A DNA stretch of 64,000 nt from Lachnospira sp. UBA4346 (GTDB lineage: Bacteria > Bacillota > Clostridia > Lachnospirales > Lachnospiraceae), in NCBI GenBank assembly GCA_002394205.1, contig DGTC01000002.1:1-64000 (forward strand), read 5' to 3'. The notes below the pieces were generated by a model, which was not told the origin of the DNA, made no database searches, and saw nothing but the letters and a program-made list of their open reading frames with translations. Shown here one piece after another: positions 10,101-16,961 of the stretch (position 1 is its first letter; each line of letters starts with the position of its first letter). The translations under genes and the position numbers were made by a program.

Positions 10101-11023
10101 TAAATGGCGAAAGTCAGACTTTAACCGCCAATGTAACAGGTGGCAGCGGAAACTACACATACAAGTGGTATGAAGGAGCAGCCACAGAGGAAGTGACAGG
10201 AAGTACGGGAAATACCATTACCGTATCTCCGACAAAGGCTACAACCTATAAGGTAGTGGTAAATGATACAATCGAAGACAAGCAGGCAGAAGCAACGATT
10301 ACGGTACTTTACAAGTACACGATTACCTTTGACACCGATAGAGGAAGTGAAATTTCACCAATCACAGAGGTAGAGGGCAGAAGTATCAAAGCACCTGCAA
10401 ATCCAACCAAGGATGGTTATACCTTTAATGGCTGGAATCAGACATTCCCAGAGGTAATGCCATCTAAGGACATGACCTTAAAGGCACAGTGGAAAGAAGT
10501 TACACCGGAACCGGCAGAGTATAAGATTATTTCCGGTGATGGAAGTGAACACCGCATCGGTGCAGATGGAACAATCACGATCAAATGTGATGGCGAGTTT
10601 AGTAAGTTTGTAGGCATTAAGATGGATGGCAAGGATGTGGATGCAAGTAACTACACAGCCAAAGCAGGAAGCACCGTTGTGACATTTAAGGCAAGCTACT
10701 TGAATAAGCTGAGTGCAGGCAATCATACCGTAACTTTCGTCTACACAGATGGTTCGGTGGATGCAACCATTAAGAACATAAAGAAGTCATCAAGTGATTC
10801 GGATGATCCAGCACCGGAGCAGCCTACACCGGAACATCCTACAACAGAACAGCCTACAGCAGTACAGCCTACAGCAGAGCGTCCTAGTACAGATAATTCA
10901 GGCAATGACAAAAAATTTCCAAAAACAGGGGATGATTTCGATGCCAGAATTTGGATGCTGCTTATGGCACTTGGGCTGTCTGGTATGTTAGGGATTACGG
11001 CATATCGTAAGAAAGAAAAATAA
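4166..11023 (+). CDS. Giant LPXTG-type cell-surface protein (leucine-rich and Ig/MBG-like repeats)
   Basis: A 2,285-residue secreted, wall-anchored protein. Start ATG 4166 follows GGGAGGA. Residues 1 to about 45 form a signal peptide (RRKRILAVFLALVMIMG). Residues about 350-545 are BspA-like leucine-rich repeats (CTSLDKVIFPD, ITEIGYEAFADCSSLKAVAF). Then follow MBG/YDG-type modules (KVYDGTTTVE near 745), Ig-like beta modules, a paired-Cys segment (KHCKKCDELLESG, near 1570), two PKD-like modules (TYKWY) and two InlB-type B-repeats (GYTFNGWNQT near 1830 and 2090). A P/E/T-rich wall-spanning stretch leads to the sortase motif FPKTG, a hydrophobic helix and the tail RKKEK. Such proteins usually act in adhesion to host or diet-derived surfaces; the ligand is unknown. 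No sortase gene is in the window. Confidence 0.9.
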   Translation: MGKLSNPKGEFVKRRKRILAVFLALVMIMGNLPFGYSYKVQAVDGQFAASQSVDGITVSVTADAGVFPQGVALSVSKVNSEAVEQSVDGVRADNVNVVSSYTFDIKVLDADGNEIQPDTSKGSVKVSFAAAEVVNQNLDVEVYHIADENAGAEKLDSSVQNVDGEQAVVAETTGFSYYTVEFTYNSLQYVLDGDSTVSLATILETVGLTGIVENAVSSNPDLFSVEKNAEGEDWTVSAKQAFTSNETLKVTIDGTEYVITVTDDVPIYVGGSYYSSTLEIYDNSGECRITDFTVVSMQSKTVKINLDSRYENTDLLELTIPEKVDIYGQEFTVVGIDNNGARLWSTCFPNLTTLKFPDSMVDDIGGLYEMSKLTNIHLPRGITTLPSFQKCSSLVSLDLSNYTSLTSISNNLFAGCTSLDKVIFPDNYTPTGKEFAECPGPLSHIDISRFPSKLPQSAFVKCTGLKEITIPANITEIGYEAFADCSSLKAVAFEGTVKINSYAFSGCSNLVAVISSPNGTIDGYSETYGDSSAVIYGYQKEKYDWVNSSDRYRYAPTLAIDNTHIASGEELFGFLSTPEVNYSRYFYFDRKEPVKLYVDGEYKQDITSYAKFSVSGLSDGTHILQARAVFEGCNISCKGPELTVTVGQVLETNSWETEPSIEGWTYGETASTPVAAATSGENVSFTYSDSATGTYSATKPTDAGTYYMKATVAANDTYSGLESAPISFKIARAKLTPSITGTISKVYDGTTTVETTDAGISLTGAKNGENPTATASFAYEGADVDTGITVNATDITLGSAWTTNYELTSTTANTTGTITQRDVNSCTVSAGSALYTGKAVTPNIAIAFTSVELIKDSDYTVENISNNINVTTDTSKASATIKGIGNFAGEKTIEFDIKRLQTDVEGIINGDSDWTNGWAGLSAPEGFQITGNADGSGAGKSYGTSEESLSLAGTELTYYLVQEGTGAISEAKTKTVKIDRTAPKGEIKISTKGWDTFLETITFGRYKSNTKTVTITGTDALSGVKSVKYIVSEEPLSKFKVGYESHLQDYTGSFEIDSNKKQIIYAVIRDNAGNQCEISSDGIILDDVAPVIDIQSFKALDTSITLSFETDEAGSYWAYCYEAGTESSVIVEAVIEKAQKTGIMTADADGKYKNELTFTDLSPNTGYRIAIVTQDNVIDIATGEETHNVTKWEDMLYIETTTEKTIPIFARDPKFATSYVYGTSLSEMTVEDLASTNGVAGTWTITESNQNRYPIVGGTAAWKVTFTPNDSNYSTVDRYIIPVITARDISDESLVTIVSEKDNDSSYTPVYTGNAIEMTATVTDSNSALTMVKDTDYTFTYMNNVNAMLETDMYPPILIITGKGNYTGTVVKAYTIAKAEMTDVSVAQSGTLTYKPTADHKGEAQTPVVDASATTVNNQTISVTYSLEENGTYTSEVPKVTKADDYTVYYKVSAPNHNDATGSFEVKMAKAVNPYSVPEATMTVPYLTKTVGAVALPDGWEWTEADKNKELSVETALTANAVYTAEDKDNFETLPTVAITLTRSRCVHDGEVDIRNFKAATTTEDGYTGDKHCKKCDELLESGTVIPKIVASYMVTASVDFDAINAGMDTPGAKTVTIRNTGNCDLVLTQPGVANYEIGTLSKTALAPNEEATFTIQPKAGLTAGSYEADITISAAYATSNNGTANWQEIKNGTASKKVTAKFTVNQKLKITTDKTQHIFKSDESADEVTFSAIPEAGSGIYTYKWYKNNGTEVISTSANVTASKADAPASYKVVLSDGIEEKEATVTTKVISKHTITFDTDGGSSVVAIAAYEDEAITAPANPTKTGYTFNGWNQTIPGKMPDHDMTITAKWKLIPVYTILASFDGNETANEFGSLNEGYETPSDTKTITVTNTGNQSVTLIQPTAVSYELGTLSKTELAVGETATFTIAPKTGLLSGTHQETIRIANTQGQAASVNVNVKVNGTLMVSIAPDKASIVNGESQTLTANVTGGSGNYTYKWYEGAATEEVTGSTGNTITVSPTKATTYKVVVNDTIEDKQAEATITVLYKYTITFDTDRGSEISPITEVEGRSIKAPANPTKDGYTFNGWNQTFPEVMPSKDMTLKAQWKEVTPEPAEYKIISGDGSEHRIGADGTITIKCDGEFSKFVGIKMDGKDVDASNYTAKAGSTVVTFKASYLNKLSAGNHTVTFVYTDGSVDATIKNIKKSSSDSDDPAPEQPTPEHPTTEQPTAVQPTAERPSTDNSGNDKKFPKTGDDFDARIWMLLMALGLSGMLGITAYRKKEK

Positions 11024-11042
11024 TTAGCAGATAATGGAAAGA

Positions 11043-11092
11043 CCGCCTTGCAGTTGGGAATACAAATATCCCACTGCAGGCGTTCTTTTTTT
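11043..11092 (+). terminator. Intrinsic terminator after the giant surface gene
   Basis: Long stem: CGCCTTGCAGTTGGGA pairs with TCCCACTGCAGGCG, with one bulge, and a run of T follows (TTCTTTTTTT). Typical rho-independent terminator. Confidence 0.9.
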
Positions 11093-11301
11093 GGAATCCA
11101 TTCGGCGGTATGCTGTTGTGTACGCCGGATGGATTTCGTCATTTTCATGTTAGAACATAGAAATCAGCTGGAAATTTCAGAATCCGTTTGTATAAAAAGT
11201 TCAAAAAAATTTTGGTTGAATCTGCGAGGTATAGAGCTTATAATAATTATGAGGTTTTATACCTTTTGCAGAAAACGAAACAACAAAAGGAGGGATAAAC
11301 C

Positions 11302-12249
11302 TTGAATACAGAAATGAAAAACAGTGTATCAGCGGCAGATGATAAGGCACAGTATGATGACAGAGCCAAGAGACTGCTGGCACAGAAAAGCATTCTGGCA
11401 CATATCCTTGTAAAGACAGTGGATGAATTTAAAGGAATGAACCCGAAGGATGCAGTAAGTTACATTGAGGGAGAGCCTTATATCAGTGTAGTTCCGACAG
11501 AGCCGGGCCTGACAAACACAGACAGTACGGATGCTGAAGGACAAAAAATCGTAGGGCTGAATACAGAAAATTCTGAGATAAATGAAGGTCTGATAAGATT
11601 TGACATTATCTTTTATGTGAGGATGAAAAACGGACTTACCCAGATTATTGTAAATCTGGAAATCCAAAAATCAGAGCCTACAAAGTATAACATTTTAAAC
11701 AGAGCACTCTTTTATGTAAGCAGAATGGTATCCTCTCAAAAAGAACGAGATTTTGTAGGAATGAGATACGATGACATCAAGAGTGTCGTGAGTATTTGGA
11801 TATGTATGGATATGGACACGAACTGTATGAGCCATTTTCATATGACAAAGGATGAGATGCTTGAGCCATATGACTGGGGCGGAAACATCGACATGATGAG
11901 TATCGTTCTGATAGGAATAAAAAATGAGCTGCCGGAGCATGATGAAAAGTATGAGCTTCACAGGCTGCTTGGTGCATTGTTATCAGATGAACTTACAGTA
12001 AATGAGAAACTTGATATAATTGAAAAGGAATATGATATTCCAGTAGAAGATGATTTGGAAAGGACGGTGAGCTTAATGTGCAATTTGAGTGAAAGTATTG
12101 AGGAAAAAGGTGTAACAAAAGCAACCGAAAGAATAGTAATAAATATGCTTGATAAGAATTTCACATTGGAACAGGTAGCTCTTGCAACGGAATTATCTGT
12201 TGACGAAATTAAGAAGATAGCAGAAAAGAGACAGCCAGTAATGGCATAA
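11302..12249 (+). CDS. Rpn-type / PD-(D/E)XK nuclease family protein
   Basis: A 315-residue protein of the Rpn / PD-(D/E)XK nuclease-family transposase group, often found in many copies in gut Clostridia. The nuclease core is visible as RFDIIFYVR (the Asp) followed by QIIVNLEIQK (the E-x-Q/K strand). The C-terminal region is helical and ends in a segment resembling a small helix-turn-helix (FTLEQVALATELSVDEIKKI). Start is TTG 11302 after AGGAGGG at 11289-11295. It probably cuts DNA or promotes recombination, but members are often domesticated and their role is unclear. It sits alone between two terminators. Confidence 0.8.
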   Translation: MNTEMKNSVSAADDKAQYDDRAKRLLAQKSILAHILVKTVDEFKGMNPKDAVSYIEGEPYISVVPTEPGLTNTDSTDAEGQKIVGLNTENSEINEGLIRFDIIFYVRMKNGLTQIIVNLEIQKSEPTKYNILNRALFYVSRMVSSQKERDFVGMRYDDIKSVVSIWICMDMDTNCMSHFHMTKDEMLEPYDWGGNIDMMSIVLIGIKNELPEHDEKYELHRLLGALLSDELTVNEKLDIIEKEYDIPVEDDLERTVSLMCNLSESIEEKGVTKATERIVINMLDKNFTLEQVALATELSVDEIKKIAEKRQPVMA

Positions 12250-12267
12250 TGCAAAAGGAAAACCTTT

Positions 12268-12309
12268 CAGCAGGTATCGAAAAGACGAATCGGTATCTGC
12301 TGATTTTTT
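12268..12309 (+). terminator. Intrinsic terminator after the Rpn-type gene
   Basis: CAGCAGGTATCG and CGGTATCTGCTG form a stem, followed by ATTTTTTC. Confidence 0.85.
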
Positions 12310-12457
12310 CTAAAAGGAAGTATAACAATTCTATATTTAATCGAATTTTCTAATGAGTGGCGCAGGCATTCTGGTCTGTGGACATCATCAAATTATATCT
12401 AAAACCATTGAAAGATGGTATCGTAAATTTTCCTAAAAATATATTGTCAAATACTTG

Positions 12458-12691
12458 ACACAAGAGGGAAATGATAATATGAAGAGTGCCAGACGTTGTT
12501 TTCCTACAGCAATTACAAAGTATGAGAGCGAACCAGTCCTTAGCAGGGATTATATCGAATACGAAGGTACTTACTATGTAATCGGGGAAGGACACAAGGG
12601 ATTTGTGGCAGATAAGCAGTCCGATGATGATAATTATGTCTTAACGCTTGCAGTGATTGTAAAAGAGCTGGAAGCAAGATTTTATTTTTAG
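12458..12691 (+). pseudogene. parM-like: Fragment of a ParM/StbA-like plasmid-segregation actin
   Basis: A frame open from before 12458, with a possible start ATG 12479 after GAGGGA, encodes about 70 residues matching the N-terminal part of ParM/StbA proteins: EGNDNMKSARRCFPTAITKY resembles the actin phosphate-1 loop GNxNMK region, then YYVIGEGHKGFVADK and DDDNYVLTLAVI. ParM proteins have about 300 residues or more, so at least three quarters are missing. The upstream D-x-G of the phosphate loop is also lost. This is the remains of an integrated plasmid or conjugative element. The family call comes from the motif series and is moderately secure. Confidence 0.55.
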
Positions 12692-12803
12692 AAGAATCCG
12701 GCAGAATCTATATTATGAATTCTTCTATGGATGCATTAAGAGAAGCACAAGCAGCATTTGCTGGCGAAGCAGAGAGGGTAGGAATGAAAGACGATGATGA
12801 TGT
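12691..12803 (+). pseudogene. Fragment of an unrecognised small protein
   Basis: In a frame different from the ParM relic, about 37 residues read as protein-like: EESGRIYIMNSSMDALREAQ, followed by AAFAGEAERVGMKDDDDV. Acidic helical composition like this is common in small antitoxin or regulator proteins, but I cannot name the family. The frame runs on to a stop at 12838-12840, but the part after about 12803 is the reverse strand of an integrase relic, so a junction lies there. Confidence 0.4.
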
Positions 12804-12805
12804 CT

Positions 12806-12932
12806 TAGGTTTGAATTTTTCGTGTAACTCGCCAATATAGTTCTCCAATAAATCTGATGTAATCTCAGATACTTCTTGAATCGGTATATTATTGGAAAAC
12901 TGTGTCAAATCAATACGATAGGCTTTTAGAGT
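12806..12932 (-). pseudogene. Fragment of a tyrosine recombinase (core-binding domain)
   Basis: On the minus strand the codons from 12932 downwards read TLKAYRIDLTQFSNN, then EVSEITSDLLENYIGELHEK and FKPKT. This is the N-terminal SAM-like core-binding domain of XerC/D-type phage integrases (T-x-K-A-Y-R-x-D-L-x-x-F ... L-H-x-K-x-K-P-K-T). The frame is stopped at both ends of the homology and the catalytic domain is absent. With the neighbouring ParM fragment it marks an old mobile-element insertion that has been mostly deleted. Confidence 0.6.
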
Positions 12933-12938
12933 TTAAAA

Positions 12939-13004
12939 TTCACAACAAAATAAGTACATTTCACAACATCGAATCACTTGCAAGATAAAAAATACCGATA
13001 TAAT
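12939..13004 (+). promoter_or_regulatory. LytTR-type direct repeats and promoter of the two-component pair
   Basis: TTCACAACA occurs at 12939-12947 and again at 12960-12968, exactly 21 bases apart (two helical turns), the layout of LytTR response-regulator sites. TATAAT follows at 12999-13004; the -35 region (ACTTGC, 12976-12981) is poor, as expected for an activated promoter. The same repeats occur upstream of the gene at 15323. Confidence 0.75.
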
Positions 13005-13048
13005 AAGAGAAAAGAATTACTACGGCAAACGTAGAGAAGGGAGGCAAA

Positions 13049-13762
13049 ATGAATATCGTAATATGTGATGATGAAGCAGCAATCAGGGAAATGCTGGCAG
13101 AAAAGATTCTGCTCAGATTTCCAAATGCGAATATAACAGAATCAGAGAATGGAGAAAGCCTTCTTTTACAGGAAGCAGAGCCGGATATATTATTTTTGGA
13201 TATTCAGATGCCGGGAAGAAATGGCATGGAGACTGCAAGAGAACTTCGGAAAAAGTGGAAGGACACGATCCTTATATTTATTACAGCCTTAGAGGAATAT
13301 GTATTTGAAGCCTTTGATGTGGGAGCCTTTCACTATATTGTAAAACCATTTACGGATGAGAAATTTTGCGATGTGATTGATAAGGCAGTGGCAGAACTGA
13401 ACAGACATGAAAAGTCCAAATCAGAAGAAAAATATATTATGATAGATACACAGGGCAGTCACATTCAGATTCCAATCGGAGAGATTGTTTATGCGGAAGT
13501 ATTTAACCGTAAGGTTATGCTGCATACAACTCGTGAACAGATAGAGTTTTACGGAAAATTATCGGATCTTGAAAAAACATTAGGGGAAGATTTCTTTCGT
13601 TCACACAGAGCTTATCTGATCCATTTTAAGTATGTTATCAAATATACAGCCACGACCATTACAATGGAAAATGGAGAAGTTCTTATGGCAAAGGCAAATT
13701 TCAGCGATTTTGTGAAGAAATACCTAAAGTATAATCAGAGGAAAGGGAAGCAAGCCTTATGA
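13049..13762 (+). CDS. LytTR-family response regulator
   Basis: A 237-residue response regulator. The receiver domain (about 1-125) shows the acidic pocket CDDEAA, the phospho-acceptor Asp51 in LFLDIQMPG, and the lysine in YIVKPF. The C-terminal half is a LytTR DNA-binding domain (YAEVFNRKVMLHTT ... FFRSHRAYLIHFKYV). Start ATG 13049 has GGGAGG just upstream. It overlaps the kinase gene by four bases (ATGA), so the pair is translated together. LytTR regulators of the AgrA/VirR/ComE kind bind two 9-bp repeats in 21-bp phase; exactly such repeats lie upstream of this gene and of 15323, so it probably activates both. Confidence 0.92.
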   Translation: MNIVICDDEAAIREMLAEKILLRFPNANITESENGESLLLQEAEPDILFLDIQMPGRNGMETARELRKKWKDTILIFITALEEYVFEAFDVGAFHYIVKPFTDEKFCDVIDKAVAELNRHEKSKSEEKYIMIDTQGSHIQIPIGEIVYAEVFNRKVMLHTTREQIEFYGKLSDLEKTLGEDFFRSHRAYLIHFKYVIKYTATTITMENGEVLMAKANFSDFVKKYLKYNQRKGKQAL

Positions 13763-15132
13763 GTAATATGGAACTGATGTGGATGATCACATCAAAAATA
13801 TCTATGGTTATCACTTTGTTGTGTACGGGCATTTGTTTAGGTGTTCTTGTCCGTCCATACCTGAGACGGGGAAAGTCAGCCATTAGCGTAAGTGCCGTAT
13901 ATTTTGTGGTTATGACAGTGTTGTATCTCATTCCGCCGCACATAGATAATTTTATGGCTTATGGAATTGGTATGCTGGCAGCATTTTTGGTCATGTACTT
14001 TGAAGACAGGAGAAATGTAGAGCAAAAAATATTCCTGTCTATCACATTTTTCTCACTTAGATGGTTGTCGATGGCTATGGTAGGAAATATGTTTTTTCTA
14101 TTGGTCGATAAAGGAATCATGGAGCAGGTGACAACGGATAATATGAAATTACAGTATGGAATGTATGTGGTTTCTAATGCACTTCAGATTATTGTAGGAT
14201 TTGTATTTATGCTATATGTGGTGTCTTTGTTAAATAAGACATTCATATACAAGAGGGCAAATATGAAGAAGAAAGAACTGCTCATGTTGCTCATGCCCTC
14301 TTTATCTGCAATGATTGGGTATGGGATTCTGCAATTTTATCAATCTCTTTATGAGAAGGATACGGGAAACAGCCTGTGGTCAATCTATGGAGTTTATGGG
14401 GTACTCTGTCTGATCAGTTATGCAGTATTTATTATATCAATCTTAGTTATGACAATCATGTTTCAAAATTTGAAGGCGAGACAGGAAGAAGATTACAGAC
14501 AGGAGCTTTTACAGCGTCAAATTACCGATATGAAAAATCATATTGCGGAGGTGGAAAAGCTAAATAATGATATGCGTGCATTCAGACATGATTTTGGAAA
14601 TCAGATACAGACTACCCTGCATTTGATCGAACATGGGGAAATGGGACAGGCGTATCAGTTTGCTTCTGAATTAAAGAAATCGTATCAGAGTATCATACCG
14701 GAGATAAAAACCGGAAATCCAATCACGGATGTGATTCTTCTTGAGAAAAAGAAAGAGGCAGAAGCAAAGAACATTCGTTTTGACTCTGATTTTCATTTCC
14801 CGGATAACAGTGGTATCAATGCATTTGATCTGAGTATTATATTAAATAATGCACTTGATAATAGTCTGGAGGCTGCAAATGGAGATTCTCCATACATTAA
14901 AGTTTCTTCCTATAAGCAAAATCACATGTTTATGATCGTGATTGAGAATAGTTTTGAAGGAAAAATTACGATAGATTTGGACAGTCAGTTGCCGATTTCA
15001 ACAAAGCAAGGGGACTTGCATGGATTTGGACTTCATAACATCCGTTTAGTAGCCAGAAAATATCTGGGAGATATGGATTTTGAGCAGGAAGAAAAAAAGG
15101 CAGTCATCACAGTGATGTTGCAAATGGAATAG
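13759..15132 (+). CDS. GHKL-type sensor histidine kinase (AgrC-like architecture)
   Basis: A 457-residue membrane sensor kinase, partner of the LytTR regulator it overlaps. About six hydrophobic segments fill residues 10-240, followed by a coiled linker. The phospho-acceptor box is FRHDFGNQ with His277; the ATP-binding GHKL domain has LNNALDNSLEAAN (N box) and HGFGLHNIRL (G box). This layout is that of AgrC/ComD peptide-sensing kinases. No AgrB/AgrD-like processing protease or propeptide is visible next to it, so the signal is unknown. Start is ATG 13759. Confidence 0.9.
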   Translation: MSNMELMWMITSKISMVITLLCTGICLGVLVRPYLRRGKSAISVSAVYFVVMTVLYLIPPHIDNFMAYGIGMLAAFLVMYFEDRRNVEQKIFLSITFFSLRWLSMAMVGNMFFLLVDKGIMEQVTTDNMKLQYGMYVVSNALQIIVGFVFMLYVVSLLNKTFIYKRANMKKKELLMLLMPSLSAMIGYGILQFYQSLYEKDTGNSLWSIYGVYGVLCLISYAVFIISILVMTIMFQNLKARQEEDYRQELLQRQITDMKNHIAEVEKLNNDMRAFRHDFGNQIQTTLHLIEHGEMGQAYQFASELKKSYQSIIPEIKTGNPITDVILLEKKKEAEAKNIRFDSDFHFPDNSGINAFDLSIILNNALDNSLEAANGDSPYIKVSSYKQNHMFMIVIENSFEGKITIDLDSQLPISTKQGDLHGFGLHNIRLVARKYLGDMDFEQEEKKAVITVMLQME

Positions 15133-15139
15133 GCAAAGT

Positions 15140-15176
15140 AAGCACTTGGAATGTAAAAATTTCAGGTGCTTATTTT
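15140..15176 (+). terminator. Intrinsic terminator after the two-component pair
   Basis: AAGCACTTG (15140-15148) pairs with CAGGTGCTT (15163-15171), followed by ATTTTC. It ends three bases before the next LytTR repeat set. Confidence 0.7.
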
Positions 15177-15178
15177 CG

Positions 15179-15211
15179 TTCACAACAAAAAAAGGTCGGT
15201 TCACAACATCG
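15179..15211 (+). promoter_or_regulatory. LytTR-type direct repeats upstream of the FlxA-like operon
   Basis: TTCACAACA at 15179-15187 and TTCACAACATCG at 15200-15211, 21 bases apart, reproduce the pair at 12939 and 12960 including the trailing TCG. A clear -10 box is not seen at the matching distance. Confidence 0.75.
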
Positions 15212-15281
15212 GTATTTAGTCTGAAATAGGAAGTGACGAAAAAAGAAATAAGAGTTAGAAACTTTAAACAGATGCCGAAGA

Positions 15282-15297
15282 CCGAAACGGATTTCGG
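15282..15297 (+). promoter_or_regulatory. Leader hairpin with ACGGAT loop
   Basis: CCGAAACGGATTTCGG folds into a six-base stem with the loop CGGA. The 13-base core GAAACGGATTTCG is repeated exactly at 17642-17654, ahead of the fourth gene of the set. A GGA exposed in a hairpin loop resembles CsrA-binding sites; no csrA gene is in the window. Confidence 0.45.
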
Positions 15298-15322
15298 GTG
15301 AACAGGTCAAGGAGGAATCAGA

Positions 15323-16165
15323 ATGAATATTACAGGTATCAATGGAACAAATAATGGAGTACAGCAGGGCGTGAAAGGCTTGAATATGGGAAATCCGCTT
15401 GGAACAGATTCTGTCAGCAAGAATATTCAGAGCCAGATTGCAAATGCACAGCAGAAATTACAGGATATATCTGCGGATAAGGAAATGTCTTTAGAGGACA
15501 AAATGAAAAAGAGACAGGAAATTCAGCAGGAGATCACAAATCTTAACCAGCAGCTTAGACAGCATCAGATTGAGCAGAGAAAAGAGAAACAGCAGCAGAC
15601 ATCTTCTGCAAATGATATGCTTGGCAGCACGAATAACGGAGGCAACGGAGCGAAAACAGGAAAGGCTGCAGGTGGATTGTCGCAGGCAAGTATGCACGCA
15701 ATGATTTCTGCCGACAGCTCTATGAAACAGGCAAAGGTGCAGGGAGCGATGGCTACTAATATGAAGGGAAAAGCCGGAGTTCTTGAATCAGAAATAAAAA
15801 TGGATAAGGGCAGAGGTGGAAATACTGAGGCAAAGGAAGCGGAGCTTTCTGATTTACAGGAAAGAGTGCAGTCTACGACTGCTTCACAGATCTCGACATT
15901 AGCAGATGCGAATAAGAAGATGGAAGAAGCTGCAAAGGCTGACAGACAGACCAATAAGCCGGATGAGAAGAAGGATCAGACAGGAAAGAGCGAAGATAAG
16001 GACACCGATAACAATGTTATAAATAACATGGAACGAGTTCAGGGCGATACAAAGCCAGTGATACCGGTAGAGGAAAATAAGGTGTCAGAAGGAACCGGGG
16101 AATCTGATTTAGGGGCTGCACCTGCAATGCCTTCTCCTTATGTATCCGTAGATGTACGCCTGTAA
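15323..16165 (+). CDS. FlxA-like protein
   Basis: A 280-residue soluble, low-complexity protein without signal peptide or membrane segment. Residues about 30-95 are a coiled coil rich in Gln (SQIANAQQKLQDISADKEM, then KKRQEIQQEITNLNQQLRQH), the pattern of the FlxA-like family. The middle is Gly/Ala/Ser-rich with a helical Met-rich part (ASMHAMISADSSMKQAK), and the C-terminal third is acidic and Pro-rich. Start ATG 15323 follows AAGGAGGAA. It heads a run of four genes behind LytTR repeats. In Enterobacteria FlxA is linked to the flagellar regulon; here the role is unknown. Confidence 0.6.
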   Translation: MNITGINGTNNGVQQGVKGLNMGNPLGTDSVSKNIQSQIANAQQKLQDISADKEMSLEDKMKKRQEIQQEITNLNQQLRQHQIEQRKEKQQQTSSANDMLGSTNNGGNGAKTGKAAGGLSQASMHAMISADSSMKQAKVQGAMATNMKGKAGVLESEIKMDKGRGGNTEAKEAELSDLQERVQSTTASQISTLADANKKMEEAAKADRQTNKPDEKKDQTGKSEDKDTDNNVINNMERVQGDTKPVIPVEENKVSEGTGESDLGAAPAMPSPYVSVDVRL

Positions 16166-16202
16166 TTGGCTGGTTCAGGACGGATAGAAAAGGAGGTCTA
16201 TG

Positions 16203-16958
16203 ATGTCAGAGATTAAGAGTTTTAGTGATTATGCAAGTAAGTATAATACCAATATGGATTATGGAATGTTGTTTGGTGGAACATCAGGAGTAGGAACCGC
16301 TGGGACATCATTTAATCTTTCAGATTATGCTTCTATTAAAAATGGCAGTTATGGAAAGCTGTTAAAAGCATATTATGCCAAGCAGGATGCGGATAAAAAG
16401 GCTGGCAGCGGTGACAGCCCACAGAAACTGACTATGATGAAAACAGGTGCGGATGCCTTACAGAAATCGGCAAATGCGTTAAATGACAGTTCTCTATGGG
16501 AAAAGAAGAAGATCAAAAAGAAAGATGAAGCCACCGGAAATGAGGTAGAAACAGAGGACTATGATTGGGAGAAAATAACCAAAACAGTAAAAACATTTGT
16601 TGATGACTATAATGGTGTTGTAGAAGATGCGGGAAAGTTAGATGCAAAAGATGTGTTGCGTAATGCTGTATGGCTGACCGGAATGACGAGCAAAAACAGT
16701 AATATTCTTTCTAAAGTTGGAATTACCATAGGAAAGGGCAACAAGCTGGAGTTAGACGAAGAAACACTAAAGAAAGCGGATATTAGTACCTTAAAGTCCG
16801 TTTTCACAGGTTATCAGTCATTTGCCGGCAAGGTATCACAGAAGGCAACAAGTATATCGAATGCAGCAAACAGGGCAGGAGGTACCTATACAAGTTTCGG
16901 TACATATTCCAAGACTTTAGCTACTGTAGCATCTACGAAAATTGACAAGGAGGTATGA
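16203..16958 (+). CDS. FliD C-terminal-like protein
   Basis: A 251-residue protein. Its second half follows the pattern of the C-terminal domain of flagellar cap protein FliD (HAP2): TVKTFVDDYNGVVEDAG, then a segment with VGITIGKGNKLELDEETLKK and LKSVFTGYQSF, ending in a Ser/Ala-rich helical tail. Full FliD proteins are twice as long or more, so this is either a small relative or a chaperoned, exported structural protein. AGGAGG at 16191-16196 suits ATG 16203 better than ATG 16200. It lies 37 bases after the FlxA-like gene and 3 bases before the next. Function unknown. Confidence 0.5.
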   Translation: MSEIKSFSDYASKYNTNMDYGMLFGGTSGVGTAGTSFNLSDYASIKNGSYGKLLKAYYAKQDADKKAGSGDSPQKLTMMKTGADALQKSANALNDSSLWEKKKIKKKDEATGNEVETEDYDWEKITKTVKTFVDDYNGVVEDAGKLDAKDVLRNAVWLTGMTSKNSNILSKVGITIGKGNKLELDEETLKKADISTLKSVFTGYQSFAGKVSQKATSISNAANRAGGTYTSFGTYSKTLATVASTKIDKEV

Positions 16959-16961
16959 CCG

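Noticed and set aside
4166..11023. Many minus-strand readings inside the giant surface gene
   Set aside because: They are rich in Cys, Ser and Ile as typical of reverse-strand shadows, and lack ribosome sites.
12708..12908. Minus-strand 66-codon reading as a gene
   Set aside because: Only its first half is integrase-like; the second half is the reverse strand of another relic, and the start is a TTG inside the integrase homology.
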